From positions 171,371 to 235,370 of the forward strand of contig JAHNZQ020000277.1 in assembly GCA_019155205.2 (NCBI GenBank): a stretch of DNA of 64,000 nucleotides, read 5' to 3'. Numbering within the stretch: position 1 is the first letter of the stretch; every line of letters begins with the position of its first letter. Positions 11,301 through 20,500 of this stretch are shown in pieces. The notes below the pieces were generated by a model. The model was not told where the DNA came from. It did not search any database and worked only from the letters and a program-made list of their open reading frames with translations. The DNA is from Gracilaria vermiculophylla. Its lineage: Eukaryota; Rhodophyta; Florideophyceae; Gracilariales; Gracilariaceae. A program made the translations under genes and the position numbers.

Positions 11301-12050
11301 GAGACAAAACCAAAAGCGCCAACCAAAAAATGTCCAGACCGAGATGAGGGCTCGTAAGAAAGGAGGCACAGCAATATACAGGGCGGTCTTGGTGTACATA
11401 AAGGCAATAGGCAAGACGGGGAATATCATGAGAATCCATGGAGTGTTGAGCGGTGAGTCGGTGTTGGAAGTTCCCTTCATCTTCTCGACCTCGATAGCGC
11501 GATTGAGATCCTTCAGAACGGTACCCGAAATGTCAACTTCCTTGATAGTGTCGACCTCGCGCGGAACGAGTACCTTGGTGGTTCTTGCGGACGAAAAGAC
11601 GTTGACAACACCATCTTCGACGACGCTGCCAACGGCGCCGACGCCCGAAACGGCAGTGCGTCCCACGCCTTCTCCAGCAGCGAGTGCGACGTCGGTGACG
11701 CCCAGTAGGCCGTGTCCGATGTCCTCGACCTTGTTAACGGCATTATGTGCCAGCTGCTTGGCAAAGCGGACGGAGGGATTGGCGCGAAGCTTGGCTTTGT
11801 AAAGGGCGCCAGGCCCAGGCGACGAGCGCGACTGGGGAGTGTGGGACGATGGCGCAGAAAATTGGGTGGGAAGCGGTTCCGAGGGGTGAGAGGAAGAGGA
11901 AGGGGTGGCGGAAGCAGAGGAGGCAGTGACGGGTGGGGTGATGTTTGGGGAGGCTGTTTCTCCGGGAAGCAGGGGAGTGCGCGGGTCATCGTCTAGGTTG
12001 GGAGGGTCAAGCGGCGCGGCGAGCGGGGGCGGGGCGGCATCGGGGGCCAT
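5316..12050 (-). CDS. Ferlin-like multi-C2 membrane protein
   Basis: Ferlins are membrane-anchored proteins with serial C2 domains that bind calcium and phospholipid and act in vesicle fusion and membrane repair. This uninterrupted 2,244-codon gene begins at the first in-frame ATG (12048-12050); the frame is open further upstream but without an ATG. The first 190 residues are Pro/Ser-rich. A hydrophobic hairpin follows at about 203-265 (WILMIFPVLPIAF, then WFCLSILIFLGLVFAW). C2-like repeats begin near residues 440, 617, 787, 988, 1233, 1383, 1777 and 1970. The second is the clearest (VRVNVFELRNLRGVDDSGSS). The seventh ends with IGETVIDLDARWYN, a ferlin hallmark, and the eighth has AEFNWRLKW. 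Two hydrophobic stretches at about 2163-2217 form a C-terminal anchor, and the tail is acidic (EDESED). Ferlins normally have only the C-terminal anchor, so the N-terminal hairpin is odd and recalls MCTP or synaptotagmin-like layouts. Family assignment is firm; cellular role is inferred. Confidence 0.87.
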   Translation of the reverse strand: MAPDAAPPPLAAPLDPPNLDDDPRTPLLPGETASPNITPPVTASSASATPSSSSHPSEPLPTQFSAPSSHTPQSRSSPGPGALYKAKLRANPSVRFAKQLAHNAVNKVEDIGHGLLGVTDVALAAGEGVGRTAVSGVGAVGSVVEDGVVNVFSSARTTKVLVPREVDTIKEVDISGTVLKDLNRAIEVEKMKGTSNTDSPLNTPWILMIFPVLPIAFMYTKTALYIAVPPFLRALISVWTFFGWRFWFCLSILIFLGLVFAWNSVKNIEPLRPITMQVDVAVIKFSRKAHSQVHKQMPKVYKALDKIFPPITAALVAMDHLITPKLGYSPLLAINAKINGWIYDPKIREIRVTEEDQVTVSSPSVSPSAALSPSPGVESPLKGVIVQKRDRGQAFVVSEAGELVSQPAGDGLEFDADRVGERVMAQTEGAGEMFEQFFHVEICLRHLAELHAKYTSVWVEWVYNGMVVDRSVIRDISTSNDWKGFGASFDDYTLQGEVRLPLRADTTLVKGGFFDIPIRLVLRGRHGLPIYANDGARRFMRGTPPTNVIGEIQMSALRIGVGTDSEGITRSELRVPLHALGCEQYRAAVLRASARITPVDSSSYSYRQMLSRLPNGEWTVRVNVFELRNLRGVDDSGSSDPFVSATVMGITKKTGRQKQTLSCMVNQLLFFSSVRTGLEFEDEKIIVEVMDWNRTGAPKKIGMYTVDAKRMLDLPDHEVYRKWFALQDPNGGKRPAGFIKMSITVVPPGGSPPHHEDVEDTEELSSGNLLKSSVLKTPKISYQNWAVHITVGWADMLPNMVGTSYRDAIRGYVSFNYSGWEERRSKIFIAEAKDIIDPNIGTACGVYPQRRVIWNSEYVLPLTVINDRVAQEGISLKLFHKVMPRLQDPFRSDKLIGQVSVSFEELFKNMTTAVVRGDPADGEDEGDRVRTVALMKPRFYNFYGKPQGEADPYDKGVAFRGRVLIGVGAKPGELAAPFVRPCPPPPRPTLQFYKLEVCVLRATELPLKDGWSIRLDGRIGLYHFGETMEKPTIQSMCVEWQERSAVFIPNMQFPEDVEQIPDLFLTLSARKPSTVQDLEERVADKEETGAELREGDGNDSEWQPKAFLRLPAKHLICGQRDPRWMFMDYPGNNVLDATDNSVPGSILMFANLSRYDPTKNESQSDIANDINSPLQVDRNSKPGKESNDDEISPVSIKADASSPRGAVSGEEMYRMVTVPKTYTYSMPLGSQCSYTLRALIIQGRNLPAADDDGLSDPRFMVAMGDKRSAGSVLCRRTVSPLWEEAVEVSDIKMREGQRKPNVNVLIYDYDDDEVMEYLGRSIIPCAELDTAEPSLEFAKWYPVFSVNPGVVVGEILADFQLIPTHVAIERPMPEPPSPVRSDSVLRISLVGLRDIKFLRYAVGKMWVECAISAVSLRPEQSKKGAILQQRAYEGNCNILDVLVLDIQIPEDLRLAPALNMYVFADYDHSENVDVVATACVPLEKWLSEHHRRLLTGETLIDDSYGTDAPVPERLYDSSRNYQFKRDVKRAGEEPIGTKSLRLHEVKYRERRERKNMLTLHENKDVIKVGFLNKENNSNPKDDKESKKQEGTTVADKISAALAPVRSVKYKIADTLADIMPDIAQALGIEVDEDISISSLLGVNDDKIDYDGTRQLKKLRGYCPVELESDFSEPAYGEFLLFRGDNRSLGNTVGRLQYTDQGQRNRAGFPPILPTDEIQSTRNLVNREKKRAALEGSRPAVGKVKARLDVIEVGNKADDETSKVRMTSLRSFGRVFVPTEVVVRVYVLRGINLQQIGAQCNPYLTARFYGGYPDFYTQKRKPIIDDDNPNFFEVFESRVKMPGGSVRIEVKDRMLPEAVLPISYPMMTRTEEGNPRIGWVQSELPVNIGKLGFGWSETIGETVIDLDARWYNSAWQSLARTPVETRSLYSEESVNLKGQLEMFIDIFDAKEVDKRPKMFRPVPISKPPQETYEMRVVIYKIMDCVLPYRLAKNDPTKLCAFYVQARLGNRSEDEKRTDTCKYVADGLAEFNWRLKWSVKLPSLDVKPRLKLQIFDDTSLGLGSDQLCAVADIKLRSLFDDIVTTKQPIIKKKQWVNMEHPNYPEVQTRIQISLELTTAEMAAKKKCFEGRGGYKETQHQDYVLPVPFRPAAFSLYNPVPYFNYLIISSIQNLQWTLATVLLIFPFLPMFVQFVFMMTPWQWYAAGGVCGLLVLVRISMVSAARTARMQAEVEAATVIRDEDESED

Positions 12051-12572
12051 CAAGGAAGGGGGGGCAGAGGTAATGGGAGGAGAAGAAGATCGGGTTGAGC
12101 GATGGTGGAGGTCGAGAGTGAATTGGAATGAGAGAGGGTGGCGACGGGAGGGAGAAAGACGGGACGGCGGAGAACAGTGCGAACCGAGCTTTGGAGAAGA
12201 AGGGCGGTTGGACGCTGACAGGCGCGACAAGTACGGCGATGGGGCGTCGCACGAGAGCGAAACGCAACGTACCGTCGGGTGACGCGTGTGCTGTATAACT
12301 TTACTGAGAGCTGCAGTGAGCTGCAGTGGAGATGGGCGCACGGCGCCACCCAAACGTAACGGCCATAGTGAAGGCCAAGCGCGGGCCAAGTGGCGCTCGC
12401 CACGTGTACATTGCTTACGCGGCTGTCGCGCTGCGATGACGCGCGATTGTAAGCGGCGTGTTTATTGGTCACTATGATTCAAGGCTGCACTCGTGCGCGG
12501 CGCGTGAACGACGTGTGCCGCGTGGCTAGCGTGTTCGTTGTGTACAACAATGCGCGCGTGCGTGTGTGCGGA
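12051..12572. promoter_or_regulatory. Upstream region of the ferlin gene
   Basis: About 520 bp, GC-rich, between the ferlin ATG and the stop of the next minus-strand gene. It contains a direct repeat of GAGCTGCAGT near 12309-12328 and a CACGTG box at about 12401-12406. The long open frames on both strands reflect high GC content. Promoter function is inferred from position. Confidence 0.4.
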
Positions 12573-13523
12573 TCACGGGCGCATGGAGAGCGCGGCGCGC
12601 GGGATGGCGGAGAGCGAGTAGAGAGTCATGTACAGAGCGTCGCGATGCGTGAGGTTGCCGATGGGGATGGCGCCCTTGACAAAGTCGTTGAGCATGAAAG
12701 GCGGGCGTGCCGCCGGCGAGCGCGCCTTCTCCATGACGGTCCAGCGCCCCGCGCGGAAGGCCAGCGTGCGGTTGCGCGGAGCATCGGGCGTTTGCGGGAA
12801 CAGCATCAGCGCGCAGCGCGCGTCCTTGGCCATGCGCAGCACCGCCGGCGCGTGCTGCAATACGCGCAGCGTGGACTGCGTCTGCGCCGCGTGCCAGGCG
12901 GCGCCGCACGCCGGCCAGTAGAAGAGCAGTTCGCACGCCTGCAGCGAGCGCGGTTGCAGCCCGGGCACGAACTCGGCGTCCACCACGTGCTGGTAGCGTC
13001 GCGCCACATTGCGGAGCAGCGCGTGGTCGTCGTCGATGGCGATGTACCGAAACGACGGCGTCTCGAACGTGAGGCGATTGACCACCGGCAGCATCCACGA
13101 GGCGTGCGATGCGGCGGGCACATCGCACAGCGTGCGCACGCCGAACAGCTTGACAATCTTGTAGAGCGCCTCTGCTACGCGTGTGCAGTTGCAGCGCAAC
13201 ACGCTGGTCAGCAGTTGCTGGTGGCGGGGCAATCGCATGGGCGTCCAGTCGGCCACGGGCGACAGCGTGGAGACAGGCGCCGCTGGCAACGCCGCCAGCG
13301 ACGAGACGTTGGCGGGTTGAGCGCGGCGCTGTGTGGCGGCCGTATCGGCGGCTGAACTGGCGGCTGAATTGGCCTCTGGCCTGGGTGCGGTGAACAGCGG
13401 CTGGCGTGCTCGCAGCGACACGGGCAGAGCAACCAGCAGTAGGGCGATGCCTAGCGCGCGCAGGCACCCCAGCGACGACGCAAATCCCGCGGAAGACGCG
13501 CGGCGCGCACGACGGCGAGCCAT
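12573..13523 (-). CDS. Type II membrane protein with methyltransferase-like core
   Basis: The chosen ATG (13521-13523) gives 316 residues. The start is basic (MARRRARRAS) and is followed by a single hydrophobic helix at about 19-35 (GCLRALGIALLLVALPV), as in Golgi type II membrane enzymes. After a low-complexity Ala/Pro stem to about residue 100 comes a globular part. It contains TLCDVPAASHASWM at 131-144, then FRYIAIDDDHALL at 158-170 and CELLFYWPACGAAWH near 197-211. The order (small-residue loop ending in W-M, then Y-I-x-x-D, then an acidic/aromatic strand) resembles a Rossmann methyltransferase group whose loop reads GDFNWM. The usual glycines are replaced here, so activity is uncertain. 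A lumenal sugar or peptide methyltransferase is a guess. Open frame continues upstream only because the GC-rich region lacks stops. Confidence 0.6.
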   Translation of the reverse strand: MARRRARRASSAGFASSLGCLRALGIALLLVALPVSLRARQPLFTAPRPEANSAASSAADTAATQRRAQPANVSSLAALPAAPVSTLSPVADWTPMRLPRHQQLLTSVLRCNCTRVAEALYKIVKLFGVRTLCDVPAASHASWMLPVVNRLTFETPSFRYIAIDDDHALLRNVARRYQHVVDAEFVPGLQPRSLQACELLFYWPACGAAWHAAQTQSTLRVLQHAPAVLRMAKDARCALMLFPQTPDAPRNRTLAFRAGRWTVMEKARSPAARPPFMLNDFVKGAIPIGNLTHRDALYMTLYSLSAIPRAALSMRP

Positions 13524-14050
13524 GAGCGGCGGTTGGTGGCGGAGGAGGAGGACGAGGAGGAGGAAAATGCAGAGCGCGGGACTGTCCAGGCACACGCCAT
13601 GCAACCGAAGGGCGCCGCGTGGCCACCGCGAGGGCGCCTTCCGTGACGGATTCACCCCCCAATGCAAAGCGCACCCCGAGCAGGCGCGCCCCGAGCAAGC
13701 GCGCCCTGAACAAGCGCACCCCGAGCGAGCGCACCCCGAGCGAGCGCGCTTTCCCGCCGTCCAGCACACACACGTGGTCGTGTGTGGCGCGTGGCATGAC
13801 GCTCCCGCTCCGCCTATGAGAGCCGCACTGCCACGCAATGCCACAGCCTCGCGCGTGTCGCGCGCGTGCACGCCCGCGCCCGGGAGCAGCAGCGCTTTTT
13901 CACCCCCCTGCTCACCTCTGCGCTTCGCTTGTGCTCCCGCGCCGCCCGCGCTCTCGCCTACCCGCAGTCCTTCTCGCCCTGTCCGCCCTTTCCCTTGTAC
14001 CTTCTTGCGCATTGACTTCGTGTCATTTTTCGCCATTGCCTGCTCGCACC
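13524..14050. promoter_or_regulatory. Divergent GC-rich promoter region
   Basis: The 527 bp separate the ATG of the minus-strand methyltransferase-like gene from the chosen ATG of the plus-strand coiled-coil gene. The stretch is strongly GC-rich, open in several frames by composition, and contains a 15-bp tandem repeat (listed separately). It presumably drives both genes. Confidence 0.45.
13671..13745. repeat. 15-bp minisatellite, five copies
   Basis: Five head-to-tail units with consensus GCaCCCcGAGCgAGC occupy 13671-13745. Units 4 and 5 are identical; units 1-3 differ at a few positions. Because 15 is a multiple of three, every frame through it stays open, giving repeats such as CARSG or TPSER in spurious frames. 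Confidence 0.85.
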
Positions 14051-15502
14051 ATGTGCCCCAGCCCAGCCGCAGACCCCTCCGAACAGCCGCTCATCGCCGT
14101 TAAGGACTACCGCCCGTCCACCCACGGCTCCAGCAGCAGCGATGGTCCGGACAGCACCGACGAAGATTGCTACCAGTTTGAAGAACAGCCCTCCAAACCG
14201 TGCCCCTTCGCCCAGACCCCGCGCGTTTCCAAGTACGGAAAAACCTACCGTACGCGCCATGCCGCCGGCTCCTGGGAAGAAAAGCCTGTCATCACCACCA
14301 TCGAAACCCCCGTCCAGCTGCGATGCTGGTCTATCAATGGACCTGATGAGACCGGCGATCACGAAGACAACCGCGAGATTGTATACATGGATGAACACAT
14401 CACTGTTCACATGAAAGACATGGAGCTCATCAACCTGCAGTGGGAGCTGGACAATCTCCGCCCCGGTCCGCCCGCCCGCATCGGCAAGCTCTCCCCGCTT
14501 CAGAAAAGCCATATCTCTCGCGCCCATCCCCTCGTCCTCCCGCGCCCCAAATACCACGCTTCCGCCGTCGGTTTCGGCGTTCCCAAGTCTTGTTTCGACG
14601 CCGTAGCCGACATGTTGACCGCGGAGGGCAGACTGGTAGAAGAACCCTCCTCCTTGTCTGACTCTTCATCAGACAGCGCCGACCAATTCGACTTCAATTG
14701 CTCGTCAGACACTGATTCCTCTCCACACTTCAAGTTTGGTTTACACTCCAGCACAGAGCTCCACAGCATGTCGAAGCAGTCGTCAGACCAACTCTCCGAG
14801 CAGAGCAGCTCCGATGAACGCCTCGCCGCAGCGCTACTTTCAAACACGCTCACTGAGAATGACCGCCAACACGAAGCAACCGTCGATGTCACTCTGCAAT
14901 CAGATTCTTCCGAGAGCCGACTTGCCCAATCACAAGCACTGCTGCAATTCCTGGCGCTGCGGGTTGAAAAGTTGGTGCATGTCACCGCCTCTCTTCAAGA
15001 AAGAGTGGCCGTCAGCTTCAACGAAAGGCAGCAGCTGCAGGAGCAGCTTCTGGCCTTGAAGGCTTCGTGTCGCTCCGCGGGGCATCCAACTTCGCCCAGG
15101 AACGCAGATGCCAACGGGTTCGCCAACGCTGACCAGCAAGCCTGCTCAAAGCCGAGATCGCCGCGAAAGAAGCGGAAGAGCACAACCCGCGAGGAGGACA
15201 GATTGAGGAAGGAGTTGATGGCTGAAAAACAACGAACCGCGCAAGTGCAGCTGGAGAATGACAGGCTGCTGGGGGTCATTTTCAAGCTCAAGAAGGAGAT
15301 GGAGCTTGAGCACGATCTGATGATGAGAATTGAGAAAAAGCTTGCGCAGGACCAAGCTTGTCGAAGAGCGCAACGACACAGATCCGTTGCCAAGCCACGC
15401 AACTTGTCTAGGGATCCCAAGAAGAAGGTGGAGCAGCGACGGAGGTGGATTTTCAGTAGAAGCAAAAGCTCGACGTCAAAAAAATGTGAACCGCATATGT
15501 AA
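14051..15502 (+). CDS. Acidic/serine-rich protein with C-terminal coiled coils, unrecognised
   Basis: I do not recognise a family. The chosen ATG sits in CACCATGTG and gives 483 residues. An in-frame ATG at 13838 would add 71 residues, including a hydrophobic stretch that could act as a signal. The later start is preferred because the remainder looks nuclear or cytosolic. The N-terminal half is rich in Ser, Asp and Pro, with several DSSSD-type clusters near 200-270. Two helical, heptad-like segments follow at about 289-338 (VEKLVHVTASLQERV) and 380-433 (EEDRLRKELMAEKQRTAQ). Between them lies a basic cluster PRKKRKSTT at about 371, a possible nuclear signal. The C terminus is very basic (KKKVEQRRRWIFSRSKSS). 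A scaffold or DNA-associated role is possible but not shown. Confidence 0.7.
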   Translation: MCPSPAADPSEQPLIAVKDYRPSTHGSSSSDGPDSTDEDCYQFEEQPSKPCPFAQTPRVSKYGKTYRTRHAAGSWEEKPVITTIETPVQLRCWSINGPDETGDHEDNREIVYMDEHITVHMKDMELINLQWELDNLRPGPPARIGKLSPLQKSHISRAHPLVLPRPKYHASAVGFGVPKSCFDAVADMLTAEGRLVEEPSSLSDSSSDSADQFDFNCSSDTDSSPHFKFGLHSSTELHSMSKQSSDQLSEQSSSDERLAAALLSNTLTENDRQHEATVDVTLQSDSSESRLAQSQALLQFLALRVEKLVHVTASLQERVAVSFNERQQLQEQLLALKASCRSAGHPTSPRNADANGFANADQQACSKPRSPRKKRKSTTREEDRLRKELMAEKQRTAQVQLENDRLLGVIFKLKKEMELEHDLMMRIEKKLAQDQACRRAQRHRSVAKPRNLSRDPKKKVEQRRRWIFSRSKSSTSKKCEPHM

Positions 15503-17523
15503 ATCTGTGCAAGGCGGCCCCTGTAGATGACGATGTCAAGCGAGCAAAACTATACAACCGTTTAAGCCTATGAGACAGCTCTGATTTAGGGAGCCACCCA
15601 AATCTCGCGGTGCTTGAGAATCTGTAAAGTAGCCACAGTCATGTTACTTGAAACTGTACTGTATGCAGTACATGCATACAGTGTCTGATGAGCAAGATGT
15701 CCAGTGACCTGGACCCTTGCGAGAAGCCATCGAAAATGGGCCATTCGTTCTTTTGACTGCTTGAACACGGTGGCAGTAAGAGGTAGAAATCCTTGACTCC
15801 GCACTCAGTGCTACCTGAATATTTCAGCGCTAAGCTGCCGAAAAACGGGGTTGGAGGCGAAATGCAAAGTCTTAACGATGCCTGTCTCGAGATCTCCACC
15901 CTACCATCGACCCTAGGGCTCATGTTCATAGCCTACAACTGTTCGTTGCGCATCGACTGAATCAGTTGAGGCGCATGGCCGAGTCTTGACGATTTAAATG
16001 CAGTTTGCTCAAATGACCTTGTCCCTACCCTTCGTAGTCCATGATTAACGAGATTTTTCTCATCCAATACAAATCAATGGTGAGTTTTAGTTGCGTGTGG
16101 TGTGCTGTGTCTTTTTCGACTGGATGTCATATCTCGAACTTTTCTGAAAATCATCGTAAAATTATTCAGATAGCAGAGTTTTTACTCCATGACACAAGAA
16201 ACATGGTAACCAAAGCAATACGATGTCCGCATCGCAACGTTGCAATGTTTGAAAGCGAAACACAGAAGGGGAATGAAGCATGGTCTCAAATGGTTTGCGT
16301 AGAAGAAATCTGCTGGCATTTTCATGGCCCAAGTCTATAGTTGTCCACCACTGAACAAACATCTACGCAGACGGACATGGCGAAGGTTTCCCCCTCGCTC
16401 TGTAATCTGGTCTCAATTCGATACGCAAGCGCCTTTTGAAAACAAAACGTTTGTCTCACACCGCTTAGCCGGTCAACGTATCTTTGATCACAAAAAAAAA
16501 GAAAACCATCTCAAGCAGGGCACGTTCCAATTCTTTGTATACGCGCTCCTTCTTCTCTTAACAGTGAGTTTCGTAACGTTGAGCAGCCTACATGCGGTTT
16601 GGCAATGAAACTGGAGCTCGTTCAACGATACGGAAATGCAACATGAGAAAGCATTCGCGCAACAACAGAGAAAAACAAACTAACAAAATCTACTTTGGGA
16701 TGTTCAAGATTGGTCTTTTCACGATTACGAGAGAAACAGCTATGACTGATGTGTGGATGCTTGTAAGGTAAGTCTGTGAAAATGATTCGCAATTTTTGCT
16801 TGTTCCAAATGCAGCAGTGTTTGTTCTCTTTGAGCAAGATAGTTGGGATACTCGCAACGATAGGCTTGTTTGAGGTGTGCTAAATTGAGGTATGAAAGTG
16901 TTTTATAGCTGGCAGATAGGAGCGCGAATACTACTCACAAATCATGTAGAGTGCATGTTAGCACCAGTGGTATTTGCGTATTCAATTCGAAATCGCTCTT
17001 TGAGGTTTATTAGAAAAAAATTGTAGTCAGGAGCGACCTCGGAAAACCCCGAGAGTAATAGTAAGGTACTGTACATGGCAGGGATGTAGGAGGTGGTTTT
17101 GATCGTGAAGTGGTCATTGTTAGAAGCATTGTTGGTGTCTACGACTAGTTTGGCTGTGGGAATAATTGTTGGCACGTTTTTGCTTGCGAATAGAATACGG
17201 GGCAGATATTGTGGAATTATTGAAGCTGGCAGGGGACAATAAAGACGAAACACGATTTGCAAAATGGTCAAGGCTGCTGAGTCGGAAACATTTGCACGCT
17301 AAAAGCGACTGTGTAAAAGGACGGTGCGTCGTGGAGTTCTTGTTGCCATCTGCAAACAAAAGGTGATGCTTCTGGATACAGCGCTGGGGCGGGGAGCTGA
17401 GTGGAAGCGGATACGTGGTGGAGCGAAGTTGGTGCACGCTTCATCGTTGAACACAGTGGTGACTGATTGACTTCTGAACATATCAGCAGCACAGTGAATG
17501 GTTTTAATTGCAGGAAGCTCAAC
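15503..17523. other. Intergenic, 2 kb
   Basis: The stretch separates the coiled-coil gene from the SET-domain gene. Several short open frames occur on both strands without recognisable motifs. A short A run at about 16491-16502 is the only low-complexity tract I note. The right end should carry the SET gene promoter. Confidence 0.4.
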
Positions 17524-20500
17524 ATGAACGCGACGAGCACGACAAAGAAGACAAACGCCTGGAACGTGAATCAAAGCGGCCGCCGCAAATGCGCAACCCG
17601 CACGCTTTCCTTCGTTTTCGCGGGCAAATACTCAGCGACGCGAGCACGCGGCTGCGGACATGAGACACATGTACCCGCGCCCGCGCGCTCGGCCGCCGCT
17701 TCCGTCGCCCGCGACGCCATGTTCCGCAAACGCGTGCCCGTCATCGTGCCGTTGCACGAGATCGCGTCCGTCACCGACGAAGCCCCGCCGCCTCCCCCGC
17801 CGCCGCCCTCCTCGCACCCGCCACAACCGTCGCATCTGCCGCGAGCGTCGTCGGCGCGGCCGCTGCGCAAGAACAAGCGCCTTCGCGCCGCTGCCGTCTC
17901 CGCCGCAGACACCCTGCCTCTGCCGCTGGAGCCGCGCCGCAAGCAACTGCGCACGTCTCCCCCACCGCCCGTGCCGCACACCGCGCCGCCTGGCGTCCCA
18001 TCCGCCGTGCCCGCGCTGCCGCCGCGCCCCGCCTCCGCTGTCGCCTCGCCGCCGTCGCCGCTGCCGACGCCCTCACCATCATCGCCCTCACCGTCACCGC
18101 CAGCGTCGCCACCCCTGCCGCTTCCTCCACCGCCCATTGTCGCGCGCGCCCCGTCCACACCGTCGTCCAAACCACGCCGCACACATCAGAAAAAATCTCG
18201 ACGCCCTGCGGCATCCAACGAGGCCGTCCGCGCCGCTGACGCCGCTGCCGCTGCCGCTGCCGCCGCTGCCGCTGCCGCCGCTGCCGCCGCCGCCACCGCC
18301 GCCGCCACCAACGCCGCCGATGCTCCCGCCGCCGCTGCCCCAAAGCTCACTGCACCTCGTGTGCGCTCCGCCTCGCCGCCCGCCGCGCCCCCATCTCCCT
18401 CCCCGCCCACCAGCGAGCACCACGGCGCGCTCAGCGCCGCGTCCGTAGCGGACCGAGTATCGCCATCGTCAAGCGTGGTGGCCGGACCGTCCGTCCCGCC
18501 GTCGCCGTCTCCCGCGCCGCATTCGCTGCGCACGCCCACTCGAGCCGCCGTGCGCGCCGCAGAGCAACAGCGCGCCGCCTCGCTCACAGCGCCCCGTCGA
18601 GCTCACAGTCGCGCACGGGAAAGAACGAATGACAGCTTTCAAACCGCCGTGAAACCCGTCCCTTCAGACTTACACCTTCTACCACCAAAGGGCCACCCAG
18701 CAGCAGTGGAGAGCGATGCCGCCCCCATCGCCGCCCCCGTCGCCGCCCCCGTCGCCACCCCCGTCGCCGCCACACCAGCTCCGTCGCACAAGCGCAAGCC
18801 ACCATTGTACGACAAGCATTCGGACGGTACCTCTTCCCGAGACGCGGAGCGCGTGCGTGCTGCATCCAAGCCCACATCCACGCGCCGCGATTTCAAGCTC
18901 GACGCTCCCGCTTCCGCCACTTCCTCTTCGAGCGTGCAGTCGGCTCGTGTCTCGTCTGACTCCTTTGACTCGCAGCTCATGGGTGCCAATAACGACCTAA
19001 GCACCAGTGCGCTGCTCAAGATTTCGCCGGCCGCCAGCAAGCTGCACATCGTATGGACAAAGATCAAGGGCCACCCGTACTGGCCCGCACAAAAGATTCG
19101 CATGTCCCCGGAACTTGAGAGCCAGCATCGCTTCCAATGCGCCGCCAAGTTCCGACGCAGAGTTGATGATACTTGCGTCATGTACTTTGGCACTTGCGAA
19201 GTCGCCTACGTCAACGTCTCCAAGTCATGCATCTCATGGCAGGAAGGCATCCAACGCAACATGCATCTCTCACTCAAAGGTCGAGCCGACTTCCAGAGAG
19301 CGCTCAGCGAAGTGAAGGCGTTCTGTCATCGAGTGCAACGCTTTCCACGCGGATGGTGGTGCGAGCCCAAGGTCATGGCGCTTTACAATCAGTTCTACGA
19401 CCAGTGCCTCTCGTCCAAGCTGCACGTGCTCTTGCGGGAATACATTCAGCGAGCCGAGGCTGAGCTCATCTTTTGGGCAAAAGGGCGTCGACACCCCCAC
19501 TGGCCGGTACAAGTGTTGCCGCGAAATATGGCTGCGGAGCGATATCCGCATCTTAAGCTCACGCCCGATAGCAGTTCTATGTCCAGTTCCATGCCGTGCA
19601 TGTTTTTCGGTACTGGAGAGGTGGCTATGATCCAAGAAAAGAATTTCACACCATTCGGAGCGGGTCTTGCTCGCGGTTACGTTACAAGCAACGATCGTCA
19701 GGATTTTATTGTTGCGCTCGGCGAATTGTGGGGATATCTTCAAGAACCTCGGATTTGGCCTTCCGGATATCTCAGCAAACGCTCGTGGTGGAATTACGAG
19801 GACATGATAGCTGCTCCAAATCCAAACGATTCTAGCGATTTTCACGTGCCCCATCTTCCGCACTATGAACATATCAAAAAGTCTGTGTGGTGTGAGGGGA
19901 TTGAACCGCCGCCAAAACCGCGACGTTCGGACATGTCGTGCTGTGATTGTGAGCCTGATGGGGAGGCTACTTGTGCGGATGCGGGCTGCCTCAATTTTGC
20001 ATCCCGCTTCTTGTGCAATCCACTCACATGTAAGGCCGGACCCAAGTGTGGTAATTCAAGCTTTCATCGACGAAAGCTGCCGAAACTGAGGCCCTTCTTC
20101 ACAGCTGATCAGCGGGGATGGGGTCTAAAGGCGGAGGAGCCTATCTCAAAAGGTTCGTTCGTCGTGGAGTACATTGGGGAAATTATCGATCGCGATACGC
20201 TTGAGAAAAGACTCAAGGAGGCTCAAAGGCTCAAGAGCCACGAGTACTACATCATGGATCTCACCAATGATCTGTTTGTAGATGCAAAGCACAAGGGCAA
20301 CCTATCTCGTTTTATCAACTCCAGTTGTGATCCTAATTGCGCCACCCAGAAGTGGACGGACTCTGCCAGTGGTCAGACTCATGTCGGAATTTTCGCCAAG
20401 CAGGATATTCCTGCTGGCACGGAACTAACGTATAACTATTGCTTCGAAGACTTTGGGTTACTTGGAAAGAGTCAGAAGCGCTCCTTTATGTGTCAATGCG

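Noticed and set aside
12051..12389. Longer ferlin start reaching 12389
   Set aside because: The extension begins at a non-ATG codon; the first in-frame ATG is at 12048-12050, and the extra part is low-complexity.
12465..13355. Plus-strand 296-codon open frame opposite the methyltransferase-like gene
   Set aside because: It lies antisense to a better-supported gene in strongly GC-rich DNA where stops are rare; its translation is Arg/Gly/Ala/His-rich without motifs.
12526..13797. Minus-strand 423-codon frame overlapping the methyltransferase-like gene
   Set aside because: Arg/Ala-rich low-complexity translation produced by GC bias; the other frame has a membrane anchor and ordered motifs.
13838..14050. 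Upstream ATG for the coiled-coil protein at 13838
   Set aside because: It adds an Arg/Pro/Ala-rich stretch with a hydrophobic patch that fits poorly with the acidic, nuclear-type remainder; kept only as an alternative.
17571..18587. Several minus-strand Gly/Arg/Ala-rich frames opposite the N terminus of the SET gene
   Set aside because: They are mirror images of Pro/Ala codon runs in the disordered region of the SET protein.
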